This document shows, piece after piece, positions 39,883 through 49,228 of a DNA stretch of 64,000 nucleotides. The notes under the pieces are model-generated. The model saw only the letters and a list, made by a program, of their open reading frames with translations, had not been told where the DNA came from and ran no database searches. Made by a program: the position numbers and the translations under genes. Position 1 is the first letter of the stretch; each line of letters starts with the position of its first letter. This stretch comes from Chionoecetes opilio (taxonomy: Eukaryota; Arthropoda; Malacostraca; Decapoda; Majidae). The stretch is taken from positions 97,501 to 161,500 of the forward strand of contig JACEEZ010010964.1 in the NCBI GenBank assembly GCA_016584305.1, read 5' to 3'.

Positions 39883-41744
39883 CTGTGAGGGCTGGAGACG
39901 TGGAGAATGAGGAATAGGAGGGAATAGAAGGATAAATGGGGGAATGGAAGAGAATGAAGAAAGAGGCAGAGAGTACTGATGATGGTGGTAGATAGAGAGA
40001 GAGGCAATAATGTTGTGCTTACACAACATTCCCTTATCAAGCCAGCAAGGGGTGGCCAGCAGCTACCTGCAGATTTGCTGACCACAGCTGAGGGTCCCTC
40101 CCTTCCCCCGACGAAAGGGAATAGGGAGAAGGAAGAAAGTGAGAGAAGATGAGAGGAGTGAGAGAGATAGAGAGAAAGTGAGAGAACGTGATAGAAGGTG
40201 AGGGAGAGTGAGAGAAGGTGAGGGAGTGAGGAGGCGAGGAGGAAGAAGAATAACGCTGATCCAACACTCTTCACTCCTCCCCGTCACTTCACGCCCTCAT
40301 TTCACACATTAGTCAGCACTAACCTTTGACCTGCATCCACCACACGCCTGGCCTCTCCGTGAACACAGAGGAGACAAGGATCAGATTCTATATATCCTCC
40401 GGTGTGGCCACACGCCTGACTGCGTCGCGGTGATCTTATACGAGACTATAGTCTATTCACTTAAGCTGGATTCTTGGTAGCTGCTCGCTGCCTAGACGAG
40501 TTTGTAAGGACGTCGCTGATTGGCTGATAGACTCGGGCTGGGTGGTGATGGTGGTGGTACTTGCCTCGCCGCAACCCAAAACCCTTGCCTTGCCTTAGAA
40601 AAATATTCATATTTCTTGGCTTTACTCATCTCTTACACAAGATAGGCCTATTTTGTTTGCATCAGTGAATCAGGCAGTGATTGTTCAACAACAACACGCC
40701 ATTCATAGCTCAATAGGGTAAAAAATAAAGTCATGACTGACTATCACAAGAGTAGGCGGACTTTTAGGTTTTCAGTGCATTGAAATGTTGTACTCCTACC
40801 CGATATTACCAAACTACCAGATGATATTTATGAAAGCTGAGCCTACCATCGTGTTCATAATACATTGCTGCATATCATGAGCATAAAAAAATTACACTAA
40901 GATTACACTAATATTAAGATATTTGAAGGAAAGTAAAAGAGTGTATAAACATTTTTTCTTGCTTATTTTGCTTCAACTCGCTGTAACTCCATACATTTTG
41001 GTCGCATTCAATTTTCAAGAACTGTTTCAAAATCCTTATACTTTTCCGCTTCCTGTGGTATGTAGCACGTACCAATAAACCGCCATGGCAGGGAGGCGAC
41101 GCTCCGTCACAAGATTGATTGATGTTCATTCAATTTTTGACCAACTAAATATTTTTGCATTGAGACGTATCATATACCGTCAGAATCGGAAATGTGTGTT
41201 GCTTCCGAGACAGTAAATAAAAATGCAATGCAAGCAAAATTAAATGAATAACAAGGAGTTGAATAAAAAAAGGTGATAGAGTAAAAAAAAATATGCACTA
41301 TTTCGCTTGGGTATCATTATCTTATTCTTGCTATAGTATACTGTAATTTATTTATATTCATGACACGCAGTAATGTTTCGTGAAGATGATGGTGTGTTCA
41401 GTCTTCCTAAATATCATCTTATTCATCTGGTAGTTTGATAATACCATCACTGGGGCAGCACTGGGGAACTACAACACGTCCCTCGAATCGGGATGGGTTG
41501 GATTCGCTCCGCACGACGCGCGCGGTGTTGAAAACCTCGATTGTCAACACCGCCACTAACAGTGCGCGGGGCTATGAGGCATAGTATGGACGGGCCTTTA
41601 GTGCAGCGAGCGAGTTAGGTGGTATTCCTTCCAGGTACCACGCGCTCAAGTACGTGGCTGAGTTCCACTCTGCGCGCCTGCCAAACACACGCCGCACCCT
41701 TCATTACCAGACGCCCCGACGCCCGCCACTCCGCTTGTCTCCTG

Positions 41745-42250
41745 GGGCAGGTGCTACTCAACTCTAAGAGGCCCCGTCGTCCTGCCAGGCACCTACCCTG
41801 GTGGCTCTGCCCGTGTGTTTCTCCTGGGCTCCTGAGATGAAGGGGCCACGGCGGGGCAAATAGCGGCGCTCGGCGTTGCCCCTGTGGCTCTCCTCCTGGG
41901 CCCCAGGGACCACGGGGCCTCGGCGGGACGACTAAGGAATACCCCGCATAGCCCCAGGGGCGGGAAGTGCAACTCTACGAGGCCATGATGTCCCTGCAAC
42001 ACCGCCCGCTCCTGTGGCTCTCCTCCTGGGGCCGCAGGAATCCCCGAAGCCAAAGCAAGGCAGCCAAGGGGCGCCCTACTTTGCCCCAGGGGATAGGGAA
42101 GTGCAACTCTACGAGACCATGACGTCCCTCCACACTACCTGCCCCTGTGGCCTCTCTTCAGGGCCCTTGGGGAACCGCTGGGCGCTGGAGCCGGACACTA
42201 GCGGCGGGCTCAGGGCGAAGGTGAAACTCTACGCTGCTACAGCGCCCTAC
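41745..42250 (+). repeat. GC-rich tandem repeat, ~130-215 bp units
   Basis: GAAGTGCAACTCTACGAGGC and relatives recur at about 41750, 41965, 42097 and 42215. Each is followed by CCCCTGTGGCTCTCCTCCTGG or a variant at a fixed distance. The third unit sits in an open frame (42014-42253, REVQLYETMTSLHTTCPCG). I cannot identify a product. Confidence 0.7.
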
Positions 42251-42492
42251 TAGATACCTCCTTCAGGAGGCTTCCCCTGGGTTTCCCCCCCCAGGACCCC
42301 GGGGCATTACGAGAGACCTGCAACAGGATCTGAGGACCTCTTGAGTACCACATACAGGTCTTCCTGAAGGCGACGCAGCAGATGTTGATGTATCTATATG
42401 ATTGACAGTGCATGACAGGGGCGGGCGATTAAGGAGGCCCCTAGGGGACCTGTATCAAGTCAGGGAGCCTAGGGGGGACAGGGAGGGTCGCC

Positions 42493-42623
42493 CCCCGGCA
42501 AATGCCGGGGCGTTACTAGCCTGGGGAGGTAAGCTCCCCGTATCTCCGAAGCTACGGGCACTGTCCCGTGTACCTTCCGGTACAAGGAGATAAGCCCAAC
42601 CCAGCACCTTCAGGTAGAGGTGC
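42493..42623 (+). ncRNA. Chain of consecutive short hairpins, possible structured RNA
   Basis: Perfect stems follow one another: CCCCGGCA/TGCCGGGG (42493-42510), GGGGAG/CTCCCC (42523-42539), CCGTA/TACGG (42538-42557), ACGGG/CCCGT (42554-42569), GTACC/GGTAC with a TTCC loop (42570-42583) and GCACCT/AGGTGC (42604-42623). The overlaps mean that some are alternative folds. The position near the end of an inserted element suggests an element RNA structure. It matches no ncRNA family that I recognise. Confidence 0.35.
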
Positions 42624-42774
42624 AGGGTTTAATTGTCATGCCACGACCAGCGATCGATTGGATAGAACCATAGCGGGTTGGGGGGCCGCTAAAACAGGAG
42701 CTACGTATATCAACCCCCCCCGTTGAGCCCGCGCACGCAATTTCCTTTCCCCCTTTCGGGAGGAGGGCAGCGTC

Positions 42775-42960
42775 GGAGCTTAACAAGAACCATTAATTGT
42801 AACCCTTTGTTGCCTATCACTTAGCCAAGCTCTGATCCAACGAAGAACCTTCCCATCTATTCCGCGAGCCTTAACCTTATTTAAGAGTCCCTCGTAGAGA
42901 ATTTGCCAACCGACGCTTATCTCTAAACTCAAGAAAACCTACACCTGCCCGAAAGTTATC
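42775..42960 (-). pseudogene. CR1-like LINE, piece 1
   Basis: Minus frame reads LLNKVKARGIDGKVLRWIRA, then WLSDRQQRVTINGSC, the CR1 RT block that precedes SKYEWG...VTSGVPQG of piece 2. A decayed KAFDKVP block lies just upstream. Pieces 1-4 are in order and in one direction, so they are one insertion cut by later ones. Confidence 0.75.
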
Positions 42961-42984
42961 GCACTTTCAGCCTTCTTGAAATAA

Positions 42985-43185
42985 TAACATAAGAAAATAA
43001 GGAAGCTACAAGATGTCGTCAGTTTGAGACCTACACGTGGTAGTTTTTGTTACTTAACACTATCTACATCCATCTTTCATACCCATCTATGAGCTTGTCT
43101 AGCCTACTTTTAAAACTCCCTATTGACTCCGCACTAACTATTTGTTGACTGAGTCCATTCCAATTATTTACAACTCTATTACTCC
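42985..43185 (-). mobile_element. 3' end of another CR1-like copy
   Basis: Similar to 34266-34460: octamer tail (AACATAAG), ACACGTGGTAG, CTACATCCATCTTTCAT and ACTGAGTCCATTCCAATTA. It stops at the left end of copy B. The expected continuation was not recognised right of copy B. Confidence 0.6.
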
Positions 43186-43507
43186 GGCAGCCAAAAGTAA
43201 ATGTTTCTTATAACCTTTTTTTGGGATCTTAAATTATTTTTTCAGTGGATTTTGTTTGCCAACATATCCGGTTTGAAAAATATATATGTTGGCTCGCTGT
43301 AAGCTGTAAGCCTTGGGAAATTTGAGATAATTAGCATAAAACAAAATGGCCGCCAAAATTATATCAAAATACATAAAATACCATACATCCCTTGAAAATT
43401 CACACAGAGGGTCAACCAATACATGAATTCCAGGGTAGTTTGATTCAGAAAATCTATTTCTGGTATTTTCAAATTAAAAATGGCCACCGTTTTCAAAATG
43501 GCTGTCC
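43186..43507 (+). repeat. Left terminal inverted repeat, copy B
   Basis: Matches the complement of 47144-47446. Shared blocks include TCAGTGGATTTTGTTTGCC, GATAATTAGCATAAAACAAA, ATGGCCGCCAA, GGTCAACCAATACATGAATT and CCAGGGTA. Confidence 0.85.
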
Positions 43508-43726
43508 AACAAATAAGATGCCTGAAGTGTACAAATCGTAATTTTGACGTAAGTATGATTCGTACACTTTGTTAATTTACTAGTAGATTTTACTATTTTG
43601 TACATTTACTCATGAAATTATCTGGAGGTGCAGAGTGTATAGTTTTTGATAGAAACTGTTGCAAACTAGGGATGCCTGAACATGCTATATTCTCATCAGA
43701 TATGTATAGGTGATTGATCCTCATGT

Positions 43727-45702
43727 TTGTTTCCTCGTAATCCTCACATCCATTTGTTGTGGATTCTGGTTGAGTCTGGATTAGAAGCTATTTTTGAGTC
43801 TGTTTTTGGTGGTGTAGCTAAAATGCTTACTGGTAAGAAGTTCCCAATGAATGTGAGAGCTATGATAATGCTAACAACAGAGTTGCTACGAGATATTACT
43901 GGCAAAAGTCACATACAGAGCCATGAGGATCTCATGATAGAATTGCAAAGCTTGGCAATTAAAAGTCGCACTACAAAGATGTGGGTAGATGCTTGCATAA
44001 AACCAGTAATGCTCATGATGCTCTATGTGAGGGCTGTAAGAGAGGGTGATTCCTACAAGCTTCCTTCCTTCACCTACAAGCAGTTCAGCTCATGATGCCC
44101 TACTTCTATGCATCTGGGACACGTGAATTATGTTCGATATGGCCTCTATTATCTGCAAAGGATGGAGGCCCTCCCACAAAATGTCTTGGAACACTTCATG
44201 AAAGGATCCCATGTGATGAGACACAAGATGGGACTGTGGAATGGAATCTGGAGTGATATGTATACTGAGACAACTTTTATGCGATGTGGCCATGGGAAGA
44301 CTGGCATAATAGGCATCACAGCAAAACCTGAAACACTGAAAATCTGGGCTCTTAGTCTGCATTCTTATGGCCAGATAGTACAGGATGTCTCCAGCATGAG
44401 AGATTCTGACAGGTTAAAGAGCTCAAAGACAACCCACAAAGAAGAGGCGAAAGCTAGAATTGATGCAGATAACGCTGACAGAATAGGGCTTCGAAAAAAA
44501 CTTGATATGAGTATACACCCTTTAGCCCCAGAACAACACCCCGCAGGTACAGTTATCAATGTGGTTACTGGAATAATTGCTGCACCATCAGTAAATGTTG
44601 ATAAAGTACTAAATATTGGCACCAGACAAATGAATGAGTTTGATAGAAAATTACCTGATGGCTTCTATGATACAATTAAGAAGGAAGTTGGAACTATGAA
44701 TTTCACAAAGAAGTCAATCAAGATGGGGGAACATAAGGTTTATGATACAAACCTGATTTATTCCTGAGTGATGGGACTACAAGCTAGTTCCAGAGATATG
44801 GATATTAAAGAGGTTCTGTCATATGAGCTCTCACCAGTCCCCACAGCTCTCTTTACTGAATCAGGAGAAATACGAGTCTCTAAATCAAAGTCTGTCTTGT
44901 AAACCCAGACCAGGATAGATGTATCAAACAGACAGTTGACTCAGAAGTCAGTATGCACAATCATTGATGGCTGTGCCCTCCTGTGGATTCTTCATTGGCC
45001 AGCATCAAGTCCAACTAAACAGCCTGTGGTACTTGATTATGTAGATAAATTCAAAAGTCACACAGAACAGAGGCTGAAAACTGAAGATGTGTTTTTGATC
45101 TTTGACAGATATGAGGATTTCAGTACAAAATGTTCTACAAGGACCTGTAGAGGGAATGAAGGCTGCCGCGTATTTAAGTTAAGCCCCACAGCGCCTCTGC
45201 CTTCTCAGAAGCTTGCCCTTACAATGACAGAAAACCAGAAGCAATTGATCAATATTATTTGCGACAACATTCTGAATGACACAGATTTCATTCAGAATAC
45301 AGCAAAGCACAAACTTATGATAACAGGTCAGGACAAAACACCTGTAGAAGGAAGTTGCTGTGGTACAATTGTAGAAAGAGCTGACATGGCAACCACTCAT
45401 GAAGAAGCTGATAACATCATTGTGCAGCAGGCTATAGCAGTTGCTGTAGCTCAGCAGCAACCTGTCACTGTTCTTGCAGATAATACATAAGTTTATGCAT
45501 TTCTTCTTTATCATTACCTGGAACAAGGCATACAAACACCAATGTTTATGGAATCACCTGTAAAAGAGAGAACTGTTGTTGATATCCAGGCCACTGTAAA
45601 GAAACATCATAAAATAATTCCAGCAATATTGACAGGTCATGCTCTTACTGGATGTGATACAGTGGCAGAATGTTTTGGTATAGGAAAAGGAAATATGTTG
45701 AA
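43727..45702 (+). pseudogene. Copy B gene, first part (middle and PIN-like regions)
   Basis: One forward frame with only four stop codons (near 44093, 44765, 44898, 45488) and no obvious shift. It reads FGGVAKMLTGKKFPMNVRAM, then LGHVNYVRYGLYYLQRMEAL, GLWNGIWSDMYTETTFMRCG and DIKEVLSYELSPVPTAL, then the acidic chain IIDGCALLW (about 44962), VFLIFDRYEDF (45092), EEADNIIVQQAI (45402), VLADNT (45470) and ALTGCDTVAECFG (45640). The EEAD...ADNT...GCDT order equals copies A and C. The TDV aspartate of the others is a stop here. A Helitron interrupts it at 45703. Confidence 0.65.
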
Positions 45703-45877
45703 CTAGCCGCAAAGCCGCCCTCCGGGCGGACTTTTTGGCTAGCTCCTGCGGAGGGCTATTGCTGGGCCCACCACCTGTGTTTGGTGGGCCGAAGGCCCAC
45801 CAAACACAGACTCTCCAGATAGCCCCTTCTAACTTTCTTGAAATCATGGATGTAGAAATGTATGTATTAGCGCCAAC

Positions 45878-46130
45878 CCATTCACATCACCCTCAACCCA
45901 TTCACTCGCCCATTACCCATCACCCCCCACCCATTACCCATCACCCCCCACCCATTCACTCACCCATTACCCATCACCACACACCCATTCACTCACCCAT
46001 TACCCATCACCCCCCACCTATTCCCTCACCCACCACCCATCACCCCCAACCCATTCACTCACCCATCACCCCACACCCATTACCCATCACCCCACCCATT
46101 CACTCACCCATTACCCATCACCCTACATCA
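45878..46130 (+). repeat. CCCATTCACTCACC minisatellite
   Basis: Mixed units CCCATTCACTCACC and CATTACCCATCACCC, about 28-30 bp per pair, inside the Helitron. The same array occurs at 54-190. Confidence 0.9.
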
Positions 46131-46310
46131 AGGTTTCCTCAATTCTCGCAACCCACTTTTTTCACAATTCTCGCTAATAGGCTACTAAAAATAAAAATAA
46201 TAATAAAGTGATCGGATCATCTCATAAGTAGGCTTAAAACATTCCCCTGGTCAACCTGATTCCAAAACTGTGCCATATGATGGGATTCCGCCACGGGGGG
46301 CGGAACCTAT

Positions 46311-46311
46311 A

Positions 46312-46395
<84 letters not shown>

Positions 46396-46400
46396 GCACG
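46311..46400. repeat. (CA)n microsatellite within the Helitron
   Basis: A pure CA tract before CGCACGCACGCTTTCGC. In this family the CA run lies just inside the 5' terminus. Confidence 0.97.
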
Positions 46401-46421
46401 CTTTCGCTTATATTATTATAG

Positions 46422-46990
46422 AAGTACTGGAAACAGGTCTAAATCTTGATATGTTAGGTAATGCTGAGGCTAACTGGCCTGAGGTGTTGGAACAAGTAGC
46501 AAAATTCATAGCTTCCTGTTATGAACAATCAAAGACCAATTCTATGTCTGAGGCCAGAGTAAGTGTGTGGACTTCAAGAACGGGGCAGTCGGGAGCAACA
46601 GTTACTCCCAAGTTATGTTCTCTTCAACCTACTACAGAGGCCTTCATTGAGAATGTCAAGCGGGCTCATTTGCAAACATGCATATGGAAGAATGCCCTGC
46701 AACTAGATCCACCAGATTTGGAACCCACAAGTTATGGATGGATCAAAGAAAGCAGAACAAAGTCACTGCTGCTTACAACAGTCCCTACCAATGTTCAGCT
46801 AGCACCGAATCATATACTAAAGTTGATAATATGCACATGTTCAAGTAAACAGCCATGTAAGTCCTGAAGATGCGCATGTAACAATTCGAGGCTACCATGC
46901 ACAATGTTTTGTGCTTGTCAATCCTCCATTGAATGTTGCAATGATCAAACACGAACAGCAGTTGATGAGGATGATGAGGATGATTACTAA
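46422..46990 (+). pseudogene. Copy B gene, second part with CXC domain
   Basis: Resumes with VLETGLNLDMLGNAEANWPE, passes AHLQTCIWKNALQLDPPDLE and PTSYGW, and ends in the Cys-rich segment CTCSSKQPC, CACNNSRLPCTMFCACQ and a C-terminal acidic tail DEDDEDDY. One stop near 46865 lies inside the CXC domain. It ends at 46988-46990. The YGW...CTC spacing matches copy A. Confidence 0.65.
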
Positions 46991-47143
46991 TTACCTCAAG
47001 AATTATGCATTTATGCCCATAAGAAATTGAGGACTCAAAACGATCTGACTAAAAAACTGTCAATCCTTATTACTTTCATGTTGAACAAGTAATATTCTTA
47101 TATACTAGTATACGTATAAAAATTCACACCAAAAAAAAAAAAA

Positions 47144-47446
47144 GGCAGCCATTTAGAAAATGGCGGTCATTTTGGATATGAAAATACCAGAAATGAATTT
47201 TCTGGTTCAAAATACCCTGGAATTCATGTATTGGTTGACCGGTTATGTAAATTTGTAGGGGAATTATGGTATATTATTTATTTTGATATTTCCTTGGCGG
47301 CCATTTTGTTTTATGCTAATTATCTCAAACTGCCCAAGGTTGACAGCGAACCAACCAAGATATTTTTCAAACTGGATATATGGGCAAACAAAATCCACTG
47401 AAAAAAAATTTAAGACCCTAAAACAAGGTTGAACCTGGTGGCTGCC
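47144..47446 (-). repeat. Right terminal inverted repeat, copy B
   Basis: Complement of 43186-43507. The outer end reads GAACCTGGTGGCTGCC. Confidence 0.85.
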
Positions 47447-47465
47447 AGACCATATTAATTTTGTG

Positions 47466-47630
47466 AACACGACAATAATTTATCTCTATCCCTATCTCCC
47501 AAACCCTACAACAAAACTAACAAAGTACTCGGTCTTAACATCGACAACTGCCTCCGTTTCAACACACATCACACAGAAAGCAGATTACGCGGAGAGCGTT
47601 TTGAGCAACTTGTACAGGTTCATCATTTGG
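47466..47630 (+). pseudogene. LINE RT fragment, left half
   Basis: Forward frames read KVLGLNIDNCLRFNTHHT, then shifted KADYAESVLSNLYRFI, a thumb motif. The expected continuation (LYKALVQPLITY) is at 51690-51800, so a 4-kb block of elements has split this LINE. Confidence 0.5.
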
Positions 47631-47639
47631 TTATCATAG

Positions 47640-47905
47640 GTCCCCTATGCATATTCCCCAATTCTATGCAAGTATTTGGTTTCCAAGTGAAGACGCTTGG
47701 CTGTAGTTCCGAAACTAACCATGGGATATTCTCGAAAATACCCTCATTGTGATTCCCACAGAAAGTTACTAATGGTTGGTTGATATACCTTACCAAATAC
47801 TACGGTATACTGGACTTGCTACTCATTTTGGACTATTTCCAGTGGAGGCCAGTTTTGCGATTCCTGACATTTTTTAACATCACTCCCATCTCCCTTCCTA
47901 TGGTT
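47640..47905. mobile_element. Left arm of an unidentified inverted-repeat element
   Basis: The inner part (47790-47905: AGTATACTGGACTTGC-like, CCAGTGGAGGCCAGTTTTGC, GATTCCTGACATTTT, CATCACTCCCATCTCCCTTC) faces its complement at 51503-51625. The outer part matches the complement of 32553-32700. Copy C and a foldback MITE now lie between the arms. Confidence 0.6.
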
Positions 47906-47931
47906 TATATTTATAATTAACTAAATAAATA

Positions 47932-48865
47932 AATGATATACCGTTATCTTCGTAAATGTTTGTTCTATAATATTATCAAATAAAAAACTGTAAAATATAC
48001 TTAAGAAAGGCCATTATGAGAGAGTGAAGAAATATGCTTGAACTCAATATTCATTTACACTCCTCGCCATTTAATATTTTGCGAGAAAACATTTTACATG
48101 AAACATATCAATAGAAGCGGAATGTTATTAGCTTTCTATTGATCTATTTCGTTTACTAATAAATGAATTAGTACTATTCATAAATTAGCGTTAACTAAAT
48201 AAATAACCTCATCAATCGGAAAATTACACGATAGATAATGTAATTGTTATATTTAACGCTAATTTATGCATGGTTCTAATTCATTTATCAAAAAATGAAA
48301 ATATCAATGGAAAGCTAATAAAATTCCGCTTTTATTGATATGTTTCATGTAAAAATGTTTTCACACATAATATTAAATGGCGAAGATTATGTGCATGCAT
48401 ATTTCTTCAGAGTTTCATAATGGGATTTCTTTAGTGTATTGCACAGTTTTTTATATGATAATATTACAGAACAAACATTTACGAGGATAACAGTTTATCA
48501 TTTATACTGATAAACCATAGTCTACTGTATTCATGGAACACTTTTTCCTTGCCGATCCGATTGATGATGTTATATTTTAAGTTAACGCTAATTTATGCAT
48601 GGTTCTAATTCATTTATCAGAAAACAAAATATACCAATGGAAAGCTAATGAAACTCTACTTATATTGCTTTGTTTCATGTAAAAGGATTTCTCGCAAAAT
48701 ATTAAATGGCGAAGAGTTTAAATGAATATTGAGTTCAAGCATATTTCTTCACTCTCTCATAATGACATTTCTTTAGTGTATCTTACTATTTTTTATTTGA
48801 TAATATTATAGAACAAAGATTTACGAAGATAACGGTATATCATTTATACTGATAAATCATATAGT
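47932..48865. mobile_element. Foldback MITE with a duplicated arm
   Basis: A left arm at 47932-48200 (TGATATACCGTTATCTTCGT, GAGAGAGTGAAGAAATATGC, CGCCATTTAATATTTTGCGA) is answered by two right arms, 48255-48530 and 48585-48865. The outer right arm matches the left arm better than the inner one. The two short spacers are also complementary (CATCAATCGG/CCGATTGATG). No coding capacity. Confidence 0.8.
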
Positions 48866-48886
48866 CCGTCAGGTATAGGGGCTGTC

Positions 48887-49207
48887 GGTACCAAAAAGAT
48901 GGCAAAGGCTCATTGGTATCATTTGAAAGGTATATTATTCAGGAACTCATTTTGCCCTGGTAGCAGTCTGGATTTAGCAGCTTTCATATTTTTATCGCCT
49001 ATTGAACAGACCACCTATCAGCAAACAAATCGCGCCAAATGCGATAAAACCTGTAAGGGGTACATTCATGTTAGAACTGCATGTCATGATTCTACATGGT
49101 ATGCCAAGTGCCTTTTTCTTTTTTAGCTTTAATTATGTTCATATGATGCCATTGTAGCAACAAGTTTGGTCAAATCAAAATATTTTGTACTTTTTGAGCC
49201 CAAATCC
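48887..49207 (+). repeat. Left terminal inverted repeat, copy C
   Basis: Complementary to 51151-51471. Shared blocks include GCTCATTGGTATCAT-like, AGTCTGGATTTAGCAGCTTT, CATATTTTTATCGCCTA, GTTTGGTCAAATCAAAA and TACTTTTTGAGCC. Confidence 0.9.
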
Positions 49208-49228
49208 AGGATGGCCACCAGATAAATA

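Larger units (their letters stand above)
39883..42774. mobile_element. Unidentified ~2.9-kb insertion in the CR1 copy
   Basis: The limits are set by the CR1 frame (TINGSC to the right, SKYEWG to the left). It contains a GA-rich low-complexity part (39900-40215), ordinary sequence without a gene (40270-41600), a GC-rich tandem repeat (41745-42250) and a chain of hairpins (42493-42623) near its right end. There are no clear inverted ends. A non-LTR or Helitron-type element is possible, not shown. Confidence 0.45.
45703..46421 (-). mobile_element. Non-autonomous Helitron inside copy B
   Basis: On the minus strand the 3' end is CTAG followed by T, preceded by a hairpin (CCGCCC/GGGCGG, 45715-45729) eight bases inside, exactly the Helitron 3' plan. 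A second, 16-bp perfect stem (CTGTGTTTGGTGGGCC) lies at 45775-45809. The 5' end reads CTATAATAATATAAGCG. No target duplication is present, and the copy B frame resumes right after it (VLETGLNLDML). There is no Rep/helicase, so it is non-autonomous. Confidence 0.75.
43186..47446 (+). mobile_element. DNA transposon copy B (PIN-like/CXC family)
   Basis: A 4.26-kb element with inverted repeats (43186-43507 and 47144-47446) and termini GGCAGCCA/TGGCTGCC. It carries the longest surviving gene of the family (43727-46990) and a 0.7-kb Helitron inside that gene. No convincing target duplication: the flanks are ATTACTCC and AGACCATA. The ends differ in sequence from copies A and C, so each copy represents a different subfamily. 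Confidence 0.75.

Noticed and set aside
39883..42774. Inverted termini for the 2.9-kb insertion
   Set aside because: GAGGGCTGGAGACG at the left and GAGGGCAGCGTCGG at the right are in the same orientation, not complementary, so they are not TIRs.
45878..46130. Minisatellite as a CRISPR-like array
   Set aside because: The units are directly adjacent without unique spacers, and the sequence is eukaryotic; it is a tandem repeat inside a Helitron.
43178..47454. 8-bp target duplication for copy B
   Set aside because: Flanking 8-mers ATTACTCC and AGACCATA do not match; the ends may have changed since insertion.
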